This document shows, piece by piece, positions 55,245 to 64,000 of a stretch of 64,000 nucleotides of DNA. The notes beneath the pieces are model-generated. The model ran no database searches. It worked only from the letters and a program-made list of their open reading frames with translations, and had not been told where the DNA came from. Location: assembly GCA_965204765.1 (NCBI GenBank), contig CBDBFG010000003.1:62001-126000 (forward strand), in the 5' to 3' direction. The position numbers and the translations under genes are program-made. The stretch comes from CBDBFG01 sp965204765 (GTDB lineage Bacteria; Pseudomonadota; Alphaproteobacteria; Caedimonadales; UBA9215). Within the stretch, counting starts at the first letter, position 1. Each line of letters begins with the position of its first letter.

Positions 55245-57545
55245 TTAAAAACGTGTTGAAACTCCAAACAAGAACTGTTGAGTCTTGTCATATTTCTCTT
55301 TTAGTACCGCATGAGTATAATCTATTTTCAGCGGACCCAAAGGAGAACGCCAACGCAAACCACAACCAATTGCTACTCTAGGTTTAGTGCTACTAATCAC
55401 GTCTCCTTTATTACCCTTAGGTGTCTTCCAAACACAACCAGCATCAGAAAATACTGCACCTCTGATACCAAACTCATTTGGCAATCCTATCGGAAATAAT
55501 AACTCTGTGGAGACTGTATAACTATATAACCCACCCAAAGGATCTTTAGTTTTCTTATCTCTGGGATCTACACCATTAATTTCAAACCCTCTTAGACTTT
55601 CACCGCCAAGACTATAACGATCAACTATTCTAGTAGTTTTACCAATATCGAACATAACATTGTATCGACCAGATACTGATAAAACCCAATCATCCTTAAT
55701 GGTATGATAATAAGAACCAAATATCGAATTCTTCAAAAATTTGATATTACCACCAAGACCAGCAAAATTATTCGAAAAACCAATTACATAACCCTTACGT
55801 GGCACTATCTTACTATCTCGCTTATCATAAGATAAAGATTGTGATACCTCAGAGACTATGTTTTTACCTTTTTGTTCGGCTATATACCTTGATGCTGCAT
55901 TAGTAACACCAGATATTTCTTCTTTTCTGAGGTGGTAACTTACTCTTTGCGCTATATTCTCTGAAAGTGAATAACCTACTCGCAGTCCCCCACCTGTGGT
56001 CTTATGTTTATAATCTTTATCTGTTACCGCACCAGTATCGTTTTGAGTCTTATATTCACTTGTCCTGGAAGTATTATATAAATCAACCCCTACCGCAATA
56101 TCTCTATTCATGAAATACGGTTCTGTGAAACTTATATCAAACTCACTACTTTTTTTAGCTAAAGTAAATGAAATGCTGATATCCTGACCACGACCTCTAA
56201 AATTATGCTCGGCATATTTACCTTGGAATTGCAAACCATCTAACGTAGAGAAACCTCCAGCAACACTTAACTCTCCCGTTCGTTCTTCTTCAAGCTCTAT
56301 CGTAATGTTAATTCTATCTGGATAGCGCCCGGGAGATTTACTGATTTTCACATTTTTAAAAAAGCCAAGATTCCTTATTCTACGCTCTGACTTTTTTAAT
56401 TTATCTGTGTTAAATGCATCCCCTTCATAAAACAATATCTCACGTCTAATAACATCATCATCTGTTACAATATTACCCACAATATTAATTTTCTCTACGT
56501 ACACTTGCGGACCTTCTTCAAGATCAAAACTAAGATCTATAGTACGCTGCTCATAATTCTTAGTAACATTTGGGATGATATCAACAAAGGCATAACCCTT
56601 TTTACCCAAAACATTCGTAAGCGCAGAAATAGTTTTTTCTACTTCATAATTATTATAAACATCACCAGTTTTGAATGAAATAGCGTTTAATAATTCTGAT
56701 TTTTTAATCTTCTTTAGCTTATCTGAATTGATAGTGATTTTACCAACATTATACACATCACCCTCATCAATAGTAAAAGTGATATAAAATTCCTTGTTAT
56801 CCAGTGTCAATTCTGTCACCGCCGACTTGACTTGAAAATCCGCATAACCATTTTTTAAATAAAATAGTCGCAATAATTCTTTATCATAGGAAACCCGGTC
56901 TGGATCATAGCTATCATCTGATGAAAAAAACCTATACCATCTACTTTCTTTTGTTTGAATAATCTCAGAAAGCTCTGAATTTGAAAAATTATTATTTCCT
57001 ATGAAAACAATTTTTCCTACCTTGGTTTTTTTATCTTCATCAATCTCAAACACAATATCAACACGATTCTGTGGACGATTAATAATCTTTGGCTCAACTT
57101 TAGCTAAGAAATACCCCTTGTAACGATAAATTCTTTTTATTTTCTTTACTGCATTTTTTACTGCACTAACTGTAAAGAAATTCCTTGGTCTAATATTTGT
57201 TTCGGCTTTCAAAACATCGTCAGACAATTCATCATTGCCCTCAAAAGCAACCACATTGACACTAGGGTTTTCTTTTACAGTGATAACTAATACTTTATTT
57301 TTTACAGTAACCTTAACATCTTTAAAATAACCGAGCTCATAGAGATTAGATAAAGTAGTATTGATACCTTCATCTGTCATCTGCGCCTTATGATCATAAA
57401 CTATATGAGCCTTAATTGCCTCACTGTCCACACGTTCATTGCCAATTATATTGACTTTATTCACATTATACGTCTTGGCATACACGCAAATATTAACGAA
57501 ACAAATACACAAAATAAGCTTAAACAATGTCACTGTATAATGCAC
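55245..57545 (-). CDS. bamA: Outer membrane assembly factor BamA
   Basis: 766 residues from a GTG with AATAGGTATTCT before it. Signal peptide LFKLILCICFVNICVYA. Five POTRA domains (about 25-425), e.g. VNIIGNERVDSEAI, VEKINIVGNIVTDDDVIRREI. The beta-barrel has YSLGGESLRGFEINGVDPRD (VRGF-type loop 6) and ends in aromatic STRF. Essential Omp85 insertase. Between rseP and ompH. Confidence 0.96.
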   Translation of the reverse strand: MHYTVTLFKLILCICFVNICVYAKTYNVNKVNIIGNERVDSEAIKAHIVYDHKAQMTDEGINTTLSNLYELGYFKDVKVTVKNKVLVITVKENPSVNVVAFEGNDELSDDVLKAETNIRPRNFFTVSAVKNAVKKIKRIYRYKGYFLAKVEPKIINRPQNRVDIVFEIDEDKKTKVGKIVFIGNNNFSNSELSEIIQTKESRWYRFFSSDDSYDPDRVSYDKELLRLFYLKNGYADFQVKSAVTELTLDNKEFYITFTIDEGDVYNVGKITINSDKLKKIKKSELLNAISFKTGDVYNNYEVEKTISALTNVLGKKGYAFVDIIPNVTKNYEQRTIDLSFDLEEGPQVYVEKINIVGNIVTDDDVIRREILFYEGDAFNTDKLKKSERRIRNLGFFKNVKISKSPGRYPDRINITIELEEERTGELSVAGGFSTLDGLQFQGKYAEHNFRGRGQDISISFTLAKKSSEFDISFTEPYFMNRDIAVGVDLYNTSRTSEYKTQNDTGAVTDKDYKHKTTGGGLRVGYSLSENIAQRVSYHLRKEEISGVTNAASRYIAEQKGKNIVSEVSQSLSYDKRDSKIVPRKGYVIGFSNNFAGLGGNIKFLKNSIFGSYYHTIKDDWVLSVSGRYNVMFDIGKTTRIVDRYSLGGESLRGFEINGVDPRDKKTKDPLGGLYSYTVSTELLFPIGLPNEFGIRGAVFSDAGCVWKTPKGNKGDVISSTKPRVAIGCGLRWRSPLGPLKIDYTHAVLKEKYDKTQQFLFGVSTRF

Positions 57546-57561
57546 CAGAATACCTATTATT

Positions 57562-58650
57562 TTAATTAAAAAAACCTAATATAGTTTGTACTATCTTTAA
57601 TCTATTGATATCTTTCCATGTAGTAAACACAAATAATGCTAACAAAGCATAACCCCCTACCTTGTATGCTATCTCTTGTGCCTTTTCACTAACTGGCTTG
57701 CCTTTTAAAATTTCTATAAAACAAAACAGGATGTGTCCCCCATCTAATACAGGCAACGGGAACAAATTGATTAAACCCAAATTTAAAGATAATATGATCG
57801 ATAACCACACCAAAGCAATGATACCCTGCTGTGCAAATTGTGCCGTTAAATTAGCAATCCCAATTGGTCCTGCTAAACCATCCGCGGATAATTTCCCCGT
57901 AATGATATTACTTAATGTACTAAGTGTCTGTGCAGTAAAATTAACAGCATACATTAAAGCATTTTGACAAGAAGAAAAAAAGGAAAGTTTTTTATACTCA
58001 TAATTTATCGCTAATTTTACTCCTAATTTTATTTTATCTTCCTGGGGTTGTGAAGCGATTCTGATCGTTCTTTTACTACCTTCTCTCATGATTTCAAAGT
58101 TAATATCATGCTCTGTAATGCCAGAAACTGCTTGTTGTAAATTCCGCATAGATGCTGGACTATTATCATCAATCGATAGTATCACATCACCCTGTTGTAA
58201 ACCGAAACGCTGCGCAATGCTAGATTGTTCTACATCTTTAATAGTCAGACTAACAGGCATTCTATGTCCCATAGTAATATTCAAGACAATTAACATAATA
58301 ATTGCATAAACATAATTAGCAAAAGGCCCTGCTGCTGCTACATAAATGCGCTGTAATGGAGTTTTGCTAACAAATGAATCACTATCTTTTTTACTTTTTT
58401 GGTAATCTGTGGCTGACTCGCCGTGCATTTTCACGTAACCACCAACTGGTATCCAACAAAATTTCCACCTGGTGCCATGCTTGTTTGTCCAACCAAAAAT
58501 TTCCTTACCAAATCCTATGGAAAAAGCCTCTACTTTGATACCATTTATCCTAGCGGCAAGATAATGTCCCATTTCATGCACATACACAAGGACAGAAAGA
58601 ACCAGTAGGAATGGTACAATATTAAAAAACAGCTGTGAACTTATCTCCAT
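57562..58650 (-). CDS. rseP: RIP metalloprotease RseP
   Basis: 362 residues from the ATG at 58650 (a TTG four codons upstream is possible). S2P-type intramembrane zinc protease: VYVHEMGHYLAARINGIKVEAFSIGFG with HEMGH, one PDZ domain (about 130-205: QRFGLQQGDVILSIDDNSP), and the second metal motif LFPLPVLDGGHI. Conserved upstream of bamA. Cleaves membrane anti-sigma factors or signal peptides. Confidence 0.95.
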   Translation of the reverse strand: MEISSQLFFNIVPFLLVLSVLVYVHEMGHYLAARINGIKVEAFSIGFGKEIFGWTNKHGTRWKFCWIPVGGYVKMHGESATDYQKSKKDSDSFVSKTPLQRIYVAAAGPFANYVYAIIMLIVLNITMGHRMPVSLTIKDVEQSSIAQRFGLQQGDVILSIDDNSPASMRNLQQAVSGITEHDINFEIMREGSKRTIRIASQPQEDKIKLGVKLAINYEYKKLSFFSSCQNALMYAVNFTAQTLSTLSNIITGKLSADGLAGPIGIANLTAQFAQQGIIALVWLSIILSLNLGLINLFPLPVLDGGHILFCFIEILKGKPVSEKAQEIAYKVGGYALLALFVFTTWKDINRLKIVQTILGFFN

Positions 58651-58771
58651 AAAAAACCCCAATATTAGCGTGGTGATAGTGTAACAATGAAATTCTTGAA
58701 TGCAACCAAAATATAAGATGAAATTAGTTTTGAATTATTTACATTGTGAAAGTGAACAAACAAAATAAAAG

Positions 58772-58847
<76 letters not shown>

Positions 58848-59039
58848 AATAATTACCATAATCAGGCAACTAAAAGATAGTCGTGGCCATTTACATAAAT
58901 AATGTCAAAGCAAAGATTTGTCCAGAAAAATTATAAAAAAAATAAAAGTATAAAATGTGGTATTTTAAATGTGCAATGTCGCTAAATTAAGTAACACAAG
59001 TAAAGCATCAAGAAACCCCAGAAAAGTTTTGCAAAAACT

Positions 59040-59179
59040 AAGTCATTTCAGGATATTTTACAAAATTCAATAACGAAGAAGGAAAATTACAAACATTAAA
59101 TGAATCTGGCGAAATTCACCTAGCTCAAGGTAGAACAGATGATCCCATTAGCTATACCAGTAAAAAAATCGCAGGGTAG
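59040..59179 (+). pseudogene. Possible remnant coding fragment
   Basis: In one frame (about 45 codons to a stop at 59177-59179) the text reads SGYFTKFNNEEGKLQTLNES, then GEIHLAQGRTDDPISYTSKK. It is preceded by a stop and no start codon fits. The balanced, gene-like composition contrasts with the flanking AT-rich spacer, suggesting a decayed gene. No family recognised. It lies in the 452-base spacer between tRNA-Phe and flgE. Confidence 0.25.
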
Positions 59180-59186
59180 TTTTGAA

Positions 59187-59241
59187 GGCACCGTCAAATT
59201 GTACAATCATAGCATATCGTTGTAAACAACTTGACGATGCC
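59187..59241. repeat. Imperfect 11-bp inverted repeat downstream of flgE
   Basis: GGCACCGTCAA (59187-59197) and TTGACGATGCC (59231-59241) pair with one mismatch; the loop contains a 10-base palindrome ATTGTACAAT. It lies 60 bases past the flgE stop and could form the 3' hairpin of that transcript, or be a trace of an old mobile element end. Confidence 0.45.
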
Positions 59242-59299
59242 GATACGATTACACGACATTTAGCATAAACTAAAATAACAAAAACATTACTATAATTGG

Positions 59300-61111
59300 C
59301 TATAGTTTATTAAAAAACTTATCTGCAGCCTGATGCTTTTGTGTCCAAGCTTGTAATTGGGAATTGGCTTGCAAATTTTTATCCATTATTTCCGTCATCT
59401 TGACCATTACGTCAACTGGATTCTTGGCTACCTTGCCTGATAATATTTGCGCAACACCTTCGGAACCAGCAGTTTTAATATAAAGCTCACCGTGTCCATC
59501 AACGGCTTTGAATGTATTATAGGACGATTCCTCTAGTTGTCTGTCATTATCAAATTTTGCAACCGGAACCATACCTGATAGTTTCTTATGACTACCCGCA
59601 AACTTAGAGAATACTTCCCCTTCTGGGCTAACATAAAGCCCACGTAACAATGCTGATACCGCTCCGTTATTGGATACTGACCTTGTTTCTGATCTGTCAC
59701 CACTTATCGCCGTATTGGTGTGATCTAAAGATACTAAACTTGTATGCGCACCATTGTTATGCCAGTTAAGAGAAAATTCTGGCTGTACAGTGGCATGTTT
59801 ACGGTATTCTTTGGTAGCCGCCCTTATAATACTGTCCGCTACTGCCTCAGCATCAGCGGCATTTGCTAACGCATCTGGCCCTAAACCACCGTTCGCAACC
59901 GGATCACCGTTAGTCAGCTGTTCTACCACCATGGCTTTGATTTCATCCGCACATAATTCTAATTTCAATGCCTCTACTACTGTGTCGCGTGCAGCATCTT
60001 TCACTGCAACAGCTAACGCCCCACCATTATATGCATCTAAAATAGGTTGTACCACTCCACGGGTAGCATTTTCTGCATCTAAGTTAACTGTCCCGCTAAA
60101 GCCATAACGTGTAACCTGGCCTGCTGCATCAAAATCAATCACAAAGGTGCTAACTGATTCTATAGCAGGATCGATTAGTCTAGCAACCGCATCAGTTGCA
60201 TCTCCCGCTGACATATTTTGGGCTAGTAATGCTGCTTTTATGTCATCTTGGATTTCTGTTTTTGATTTTGCTACTCCTAGTATCGCCGGTGTCGTAGCAT
60301 TAATTACAGCAGTTTTTTCCGCAACGTTCATATCCCGCATTACTCCACCACCGCCATCTACTTGCAAACCATGCAATAATGGCCACATCGCTCTTGATAT
60401 TAAACCGTAACCTTCTGCTTGTGTTAATTTCGGACGTTTCACTACGTGACAATCATCGGTAAGAGCACATACCTTCCACCGGTTTTCATCAGCCAATCTG
60501 GTATATTTAAAACGTACAGTATGAGACGTTGCCTGTGCATCAACCACGGAAGTTGCCGTTGCAATATGCGTATCCCCAGCTGCTGCTGTCGAAGAAAGTT
60601 TAACCGACAAATCAACCGCCCTTGTTTCCTTAAAGCTTTCTTCGGATAAATCGACATTTATTACTTGTAAGTCAGTTAATGCTCCACTAGCAACAATTTT
60701 CCCTTTGTCATCTGGCTTGTAACCCAAAAGATAAATCTTTTCTCCGCCAACATCGATACAAAAGTCTCCATTTTCATCCGGAGCAAAATCACCCCTGCTA
60801 GTATAACAAATTTTACCTAAAGGATCATTTTTATCAGTAGTACAGATAAAGAAGTTATGCCCTTCCGATAAAGCCATATGAGTGGAAGCATTACTGTCTG
60901 TAATTAAACCTCGCGAGCTATGATCATGATAAGAATGACAAGAAACAAATGCTGGCACGTGAGATCCTTCATAGCCTTGGCTTTGAATAATTGCATTAAA
61001 CACAACTTGTTTCGTTGATGCACCATATTGTTGACTTTGACCTATTGCCCCAGATTGTGTTTCAATAAAGTGTCTTGTTGCTAAATAAGCCTGTGCTATC
61101 GGATCAACCAT
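59300..61111 (-). CDS. flgE: Flagellar hook protein FlgE (large, with insertions)
   Basis: 603 residues versus ~400 in enterics. Hook subunit assembled outside the cell. AAGGAGGATAAAGAG is a perfect ribosome binding site. The N-terminal D0/D1 is divergent (SGAIGQSQQYGASTKQVVF replaces the usual NIAN..T.GFK), but FFICTTD, YTSRGDFAPDENGDF and YLLGYKPD follow the FlgE plan, as do FVIDFDAAGQVTRYG and the C-terminal NNGAVSALLRGLYVSPEGEV. The end shows MVKMTEIMDKNLQANSQL, then AWT. Two alanine-rich helical insertions lie at about 255-320 and 345-440. Own CtrA-like box upstream, downstream of flgD. Confidence 0.85.
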   Translation of the reverse strand: MVDPIAQAYLATRHFIETQSGAIGQSQQYGASTKQVVFNAIIQSQGYEGSHVPAFVSCHSYHDHSSRGLITDSNASTHMALSEGHNFFICTTDKNDPLGKICYTSRGDFAPDENGDFCIDVGGEKIYLLGYKPDDKGKIVASGALTDLQVINVDLSEESFKETRAVDLSVKLSSTAAAGDTHIATATSVVDAQATSHTVRFKYTRLADENRWKVCALTDDCHVVKRPKLTQAEGYGLISRAMWPLLHGLQVDGGGGVMRDMNVAEKTAVINATTPAILGVAKSKTEIQDDIKAALLAQNMSAGDATDAVARLIDPAIESVSTFVIDFDAAGQVTRYGFSGTVNLDAENATRGVVQPILDAYNGGALAVAVKDAARDTVVEALKLELCADEIKAMVVEQLTNGDPVANGGLGPDALANAADAEAVADSIIRAATKEYRKHATVQPEFSLNWHNNGAHTSLVSLDHTNTAISGDRSETRSVSNNGAVSALLRGLYVSPEGEVFSKFAGSHKKLSGMVPVAKFDNDRQLEESSYNTFKAVDGHGELYIKTAGSEGVAQILSGKVAKNPVDVMVKMTEIMDKNLQANSQLQAWTQKHQAADKFFNKL

Positions 61112-61151
61112 CTCTTTATCCTCCTTGTGTATCTTTTATATATTGTTACTT

Positions 61152-61166
61152 TTAACAATTTATTAA
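61152..61166 (-). promoter_or_regulatory. Perfect TTAA-N7-TTAA (CtrA-like) box upstream of flgE
   Basis: TTAA, CAATTTA, TTAA, followed by another TTAAC three bases on. It lies in the 122-base gap between flgD and flgE, 41-55 bases before the flgE start. I looked for a -24/-12 sigma-54 promoter in the same gap and found none. Confidence 0.42.
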
Positions 61167-61233
61167 ATATTAACTAAAATATTCTTTTATTTTTTTCCAA
61201 ATTTAAAGTTAACACGCCACACACCCGACCATT

Positions 61234-62022
61234 TTATGTCAAACTGGTTAACGAACCAGATGGAATTGCCACCCCGTTTACCAAGACCTGCACTTCATTT
61301 TCATCATTGATAACTCCTCCATTAACAACACCTGATACATAAGTAGGAACTGTTAATAATTTCCCATCAAAGTCACGAAGTGGCTTATCATGATCATCAT
61401 ACGCACATACTTTTACGCTATATTCCCCTGCGGCTAATTGGATCCCATCTTTATTTTTTCCATCCCACACGACAGTATTACGCCCTTTCTGTAATTGAGC
61501 CTTTAATAATTTTATTTCCTGTACAAGCTCGGAGTGATCATTATATATCTGTATCACAGAGCATTTTGCCGCAGATGATAAATCAAAGCCAATATCAACA
61601 TTAGTAGCACCGTCAAACCTAAAGGAATCTCCTTTAACCTCAGCATTTTTACCCGCAGCCTGACTTAGGCCAAGCAAAGTATGTTGTTTTTGCAAATCAT
61701 GGGTTTTTTCTGCATTTTCATTGGCCTTAGTTGATTGAGTTAACATAACCAATTGCGCCACTTGACTGACAAGTGCAGATGGATCTGTATTATCATTTAA
61801 TCCCTGACAAGTAAGACCTTTTAAAGTTAGTTGTAACATTTGCTCGGGCTTCATCGCCATAAAACTATTCGTATGACCGGCAAATTCTCTTTTATTTGCC
61901 CGCATTATATTGTGCTCATTTGCTTGTAATCTTGCACTTTTTTCAGGATTGCTCGATGCCCATTGTTGATGCATTTGCAATGCTGATTGTAGACCTGTAA
62001 CACCTGCTAAATCTTGTACCAT
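61234..62022 (-). CDS. flgD: Flagellar hook capping protein FlgD
   Basis: 262 residues. The N-terminal capping region FMAMKPEQMLQLTLKGLTCQG, then SQVAQLVMLTQS, fits the F..LL..QL..QDP..Q.AQ pattern of FlgD, preceded by a ~50-residue polar leader. C-terminal Ig-like/FlgD domain: IQIYNDHSELVQEIKL, NTVVWDGKNKDGIQLAAGEY. Start supported by AGAGGTAATAATA. Eleven bases after fliK. Confidence 0.87.
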   Translation of the reverse strand: MVQDLAGVTGLQSALQMHQQWASSNPEKSARLQANEHNIMRANKREFAGHTNSFMAMKPEQMLQLTLKGLTCQGLNDNTDPSALVSQVAQLVMLTQSTKANENAEKTHDLQKQHTLLGLSQAAGKNAEVKGDSFRFDGATNVDIGFDLSSAAKCSVIQIYNDHSELVQEIKLLKAQLQKGRNTVVWDGKNKDGIQLAAGEYSVKVCAYDDHDKPLRDFDGKLLTVPTYVSGVVNGGVINDENEVQVLVNGVAIPSGSLTSLT

Positions 62023-62033
62023 TATTATTACCT

Positions 62034-62858
62034 CTATACTTCTAAACTATATAATCCATTATCATTGTACTTACGTACCACAGGCATGGTATCTTGCCCA
62101 TCTACTATGCCCTCATCAAATTCGTTATGCGAGTTTAACCAATCTGATAAATAACCTTGTCCACCTTTTGATCGTTGATGATCATGGAAAAGCTGATATG
62201 AAATATCGCTCTCCGTTACCTCAATACCGACACCATGTAATTGTCGTATTAATCCGGCACTATCACTTTGTAATAAAGTGTAAGTTTCCTTATTTTCCAT
62301 ACGTAATATCACCGTCATATTTTCATCATGTTCTTGCGCAACCTCTATTTCTAATGAACCAAGATGATCAGGCTGTAATTTTACTGTAATTTGCTCTTTA
62401 CCCTGCGCACTAATCATCTTAATAGGGGATACAATTTGCGCCTGTATGACCTGTAGTTGACGTGCAACACTGGATCTATCTAACGTTTCTAGGGACTCAT
62501 ATTCACTATTGAAAGTCATAGCACTTAATTGCTCTAATACAGCATTTTGTGTATTACTATGGAACTGATTGTCTGGTGATGACATCGTACTAACCGGAAC
62601 GCTAGTAGCGAAATACAAATGTTCAAGCGGCAATGAATCCGACAAAACAACATTTTCAGGAACCTGCTGACCCTGTAACAATATCTCTTCTACAGAGACA
62701 TTTTCACTTTTTTGTCCTGTTGCTAAATTTACCAATTGTTCATCACTAGCATGATCCACATGATGCAATTTAACCTTCGGTTTAGGCTGTATTGCAGAAA
62801 CACTAGGAGGAACAAACTCTTGTTGTTCCGAAATTTGCATAGATAATGAGTCGTCCAT
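62034..62858 (-). CDS. fliK: Flagellar hook-length control protein FliK, C-terminal part (new frame after A7)
   Basis: 274 residues from an ATG that directly overlaps a run of seven A (62858-62864). The end carries the FliK Flg_hook domain: QITVKLQPDHLGSLEIEVAQ (consensus L.P..LG.v.v) and RMENKETYTLLQSDSAGLIRQLHGVGIEVTES in blocks. FliK measures hook length and switches export specificity. The N-terminal half is in the other frame upstream, so this is the downstream portion of one disrupted fliK, made by -1 slippage or by starting at this ATG. Confidence 0.82.
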   Translation of the reverse strand: MDDSLSMQISEQQEFVPPSVSAIQPKPKVKLHHVDHASDEQLVNLATGQKSENVSVEEILLQGQQVPENVVLSDSLPLEHLYFATSVPVSTMSSPDNQFHSNTQNAVLEQLSAMTFNSEYESLETLDRSSVARQLQVIQAQIVSPIKMISAQGKEQITVKLQPDHLGSLEIEVAQEHDENMTVILRMENKETYTLLQSDSAGLIRQLHGVGIEVTESDISYQLFHDHQRSKGGQGYLSDWLNSHNEFDEGIVDGQDTMPVVRKYNDNGLYSLEV

Positions 62859-64000
62859 TTTTTTGGGTTCACTTGGCCTTCAACCATTTTTTCACTATCC
62901 GTAACAGGCATCATAACTTTACTGTCTGTAGCATAAGATAATTGATGATCATTAGTATCATGTAGCTGTGGCTGATGTGTTACAATCTGCTCTGTTTGAT
63001 CATCTATGACCTGGTCACGAACATCGCTATAAGCAGCAACATCATTTTGTTTTCTTATAACACTTGGTTCAGTCATTTGATCCATAACAGGTACATCACC
63101 CCTATTATCTACCATCTTCTCAGAAGATGATGGCATAACAGATACATCAGCAACCACAGTTTCACTATCAGATAACATAATCTCACTATCAGACAATAGT
63201 GTTTCCAGTTCTAATTGGTCGATATCTGCAACTAGTTTTTCTACAGTACCCGACCCAGACATTACGTCAACTAGCTGACTCATATCTTGCGTACGAACGC
63301 TTGATACATCACGTGACATATCCATTTCTGGTTGCGCAAATGTTGTCTGCGCACTGTTTGTTTCTTGCAATTGGGATAAAGGTTCAACCACAGTACCTTG
63401 CTGCTCATGATTATTATGCAACAGTAAATCTACTGATCGTACATCAGACAAATCATTATCTTTGCTAACAACATGATCAGACTTTTCTGCTAATACCGGA
63501 TTAGATTCTGTGGCAGCAGACAACTCTTGCACGTCATGTAATAACATTTCTTTTTGTGTATACTTATCAGGTTTAGGAAAAGTATAAGGTAACGGTAATT
63601 CTTCATCATCTGGTAACGAATAGCTTGTATCAAAGATTATTGGCACTGATAACTGATCATCATGATATCTATCTCCTGTAACTGGTACTTGATTGCTCTC
63701 CAAGACCATTGCATGATCGCCATCTTCCCTTACTGAATCAAGCTTTAACTTAGCTTGGGGTTGATACTGTTCAAAATCATCACCTACTAATGAAATAACG
63801 TCACTCGGATTATGTAACAAATCAACCTCTGACCCATCATGAGAATCAGGCGCATGCCATCCAGGATTATCAGTAACATGCACAACTTCGTGCGCAGTAA
63901 ATTGTGACAATTCTGTTTGAGTATTACCAAATTGTTGCGTGTCATCATTAGTCATATTTTGCGACAACTGTTTAGCATCGCTAAGTGTAGCAAGACCGAA
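62729..64000 (-). CDS. FliK N-terminal part (upstream frame; open to the window edge)
   Basis: The frame is open to the right edge, so this gene is incomplete; a TTG at 63967 and ATG at 63955 are only internal candidates. The text is acidic, polar and low in complexity with short internal repeats (LLSDSEIMLSDSE, SQLQETNSAQ), typical of the disordered N-terminal region of FliK. The frame reads past the A7 run into nonsense (KKWTTHYLCKF) and stops at 62729. One base back at A-AAA-AAA joins it to the downstream FliK domain. Fused length would exceed 640 residues, long for FliK. Confidence 0.7.
   Translation of the reverse strand, partial: FGLATLSDAKQLSQNMTNDDTQQFGNTQTELSQFTAHEVVHVTDNPGWHAPDSHDGSEVDLLHNPSDVISLVGDDFEQYQPQAKLKLDSVREDGDHAMVLESNQVPVTGDRYHDDQLSVPIIFDTSYSLPDDEELPLPYTFPKPDKYTQKEMLLHDVQELSAATESNPVLAEKSDHVVSKDNDLSDVRSVDLLLHNNHEQQGTVVEPLSQLQETNSAQTTFAQPEMDMSRDVSSVRTQDMSQLVDVMSGSGTVEKLVADIDQLELETLLSDSEIMLSDSETVVADVSVMPSSSEKMVDNRGDVPVMDQMTEPSVIRKQNDVAAYSDVRDQVIDDQTEQIVTHQPQLHDTNDHQLSYATDSKVMMPVTDSEKMVEGQVNPKKWTTHYLCKFRNNKSLFLLVFLQYSLNRRLNCIMWIMLVMNNW

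Noticed and set aside
59300..61111. Reading the large Ala/Asp-rich protein as an adhesin or autotransporter.
   Set aside because: No signal peptide or barrel; flgD and fliK are directly upstream and the C-terminal pattern fits FlgE.
61112..61233. Sigma-54 promoter before flgE: TGGCGTG occurs on the minus strand near 61217.
   Set aside because: The -12 TTGC element is missing at the needed distance (CTTTA instead).

Overview
The window is AT-rich (roughly one third G+C by eye) and mostly single-copy housekeeping and flagellar genes of an alphaproteobacterium. Pointers to Rickettsiales or a similar intracellular lineage are the short gene set with long AT-rich spacers, a mitochondrial-type complex I accessory subunit (NDUFS4-like), an ELM1-family protein, the tatA-tatB/tatC-serS-surE run, the yajC-secD-secF run, and a Caulobacter-like fliF-fliG-fliH-fliN-flbD operon. 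Among Rickettsiales a flagellar gene set suggests Midichloriaceae or another flagellated aquatic or protist-associated group. That placement is inference.

Layout. 1-3.1 kb (+): end of der, asd, a VanX-type D-Ala-D-Ala dipeptidase and a small exported protein. 3.3-12.4 kb (-): one flagellar operon fliF-fliG-fliH-fliN-flbD-flhA-flhF-flhG. 12.6-14.4 kb (-): potassium transporter trkH, frameshifted at a run of eight G, and a small DUF6898-like gene. 14.4-17.4 kb (+): a clear TPP riboswitch controlling thiB-thiP-thiQ, then rpmB. 17.8-25 kb: a dicarboxylate/glutamate symporter, an orphan LuxR-type HTH protein, ispB, a TrmN6-like methyltransferase and glyQ-glyS. 25-32.6 kb (+): M23 peptidase, NhaC-type antiporter, tatA, tatB, tatC, serS, a Sel1 protein and surE. 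32.8-40.2 kb: exported proteins of unknown or uncertain role (DUF218-like, AmpD-like amidase, Nudix, an orphan) around yajC-secD-secF.

40.4-43.1 kb (-): a second flagellar operon fliL-fliM-DUF6468-motE. 43.5-45.7 kb (-): greA-ELM1 and bcp-NDUFS4-like. 45.8-52.1 kb (+): a large AsmA-like protein, a POT peptide transporter, a ZnuC-like ATPase and a membrane protein. 52.4-58.7 kb (-): the envelope cluster rseP-bamA-ompH-lpxD-fabZ-lpxA. 58.8 kb: tRNA-Phe. 59.3-64 kb (-): a third flagellar block fliK-flgD-flgE, with fliK split at an A7 slippery run and cut by the window edge.

Functionally, the window holds parts of three motility modules (basal body/C-ring/export, switch/stator accessory, hook). 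Each has a CtrA-like TTAA-N7-TTAA box (one with a single mismatch) in its visible upstream region, as in Caulobacter class II flagellar genes. It also shows an intact outer-membrane and peptidoglycan economy (lpx, bam, asd, amidase, M23, VanX) and reliance on import (thiamine, dicarboxylates, peptides, K+). Points most worth a second look are the CtrA-like boxes, the two homopolymer frameshifts in trkH and fliK, an exported Nudix protein that looks like eukaryotic NUDT6, and the SD-proximal TPP riboswitch. No insertion sequence, CRISPR array, prophage or rRNA was seen.
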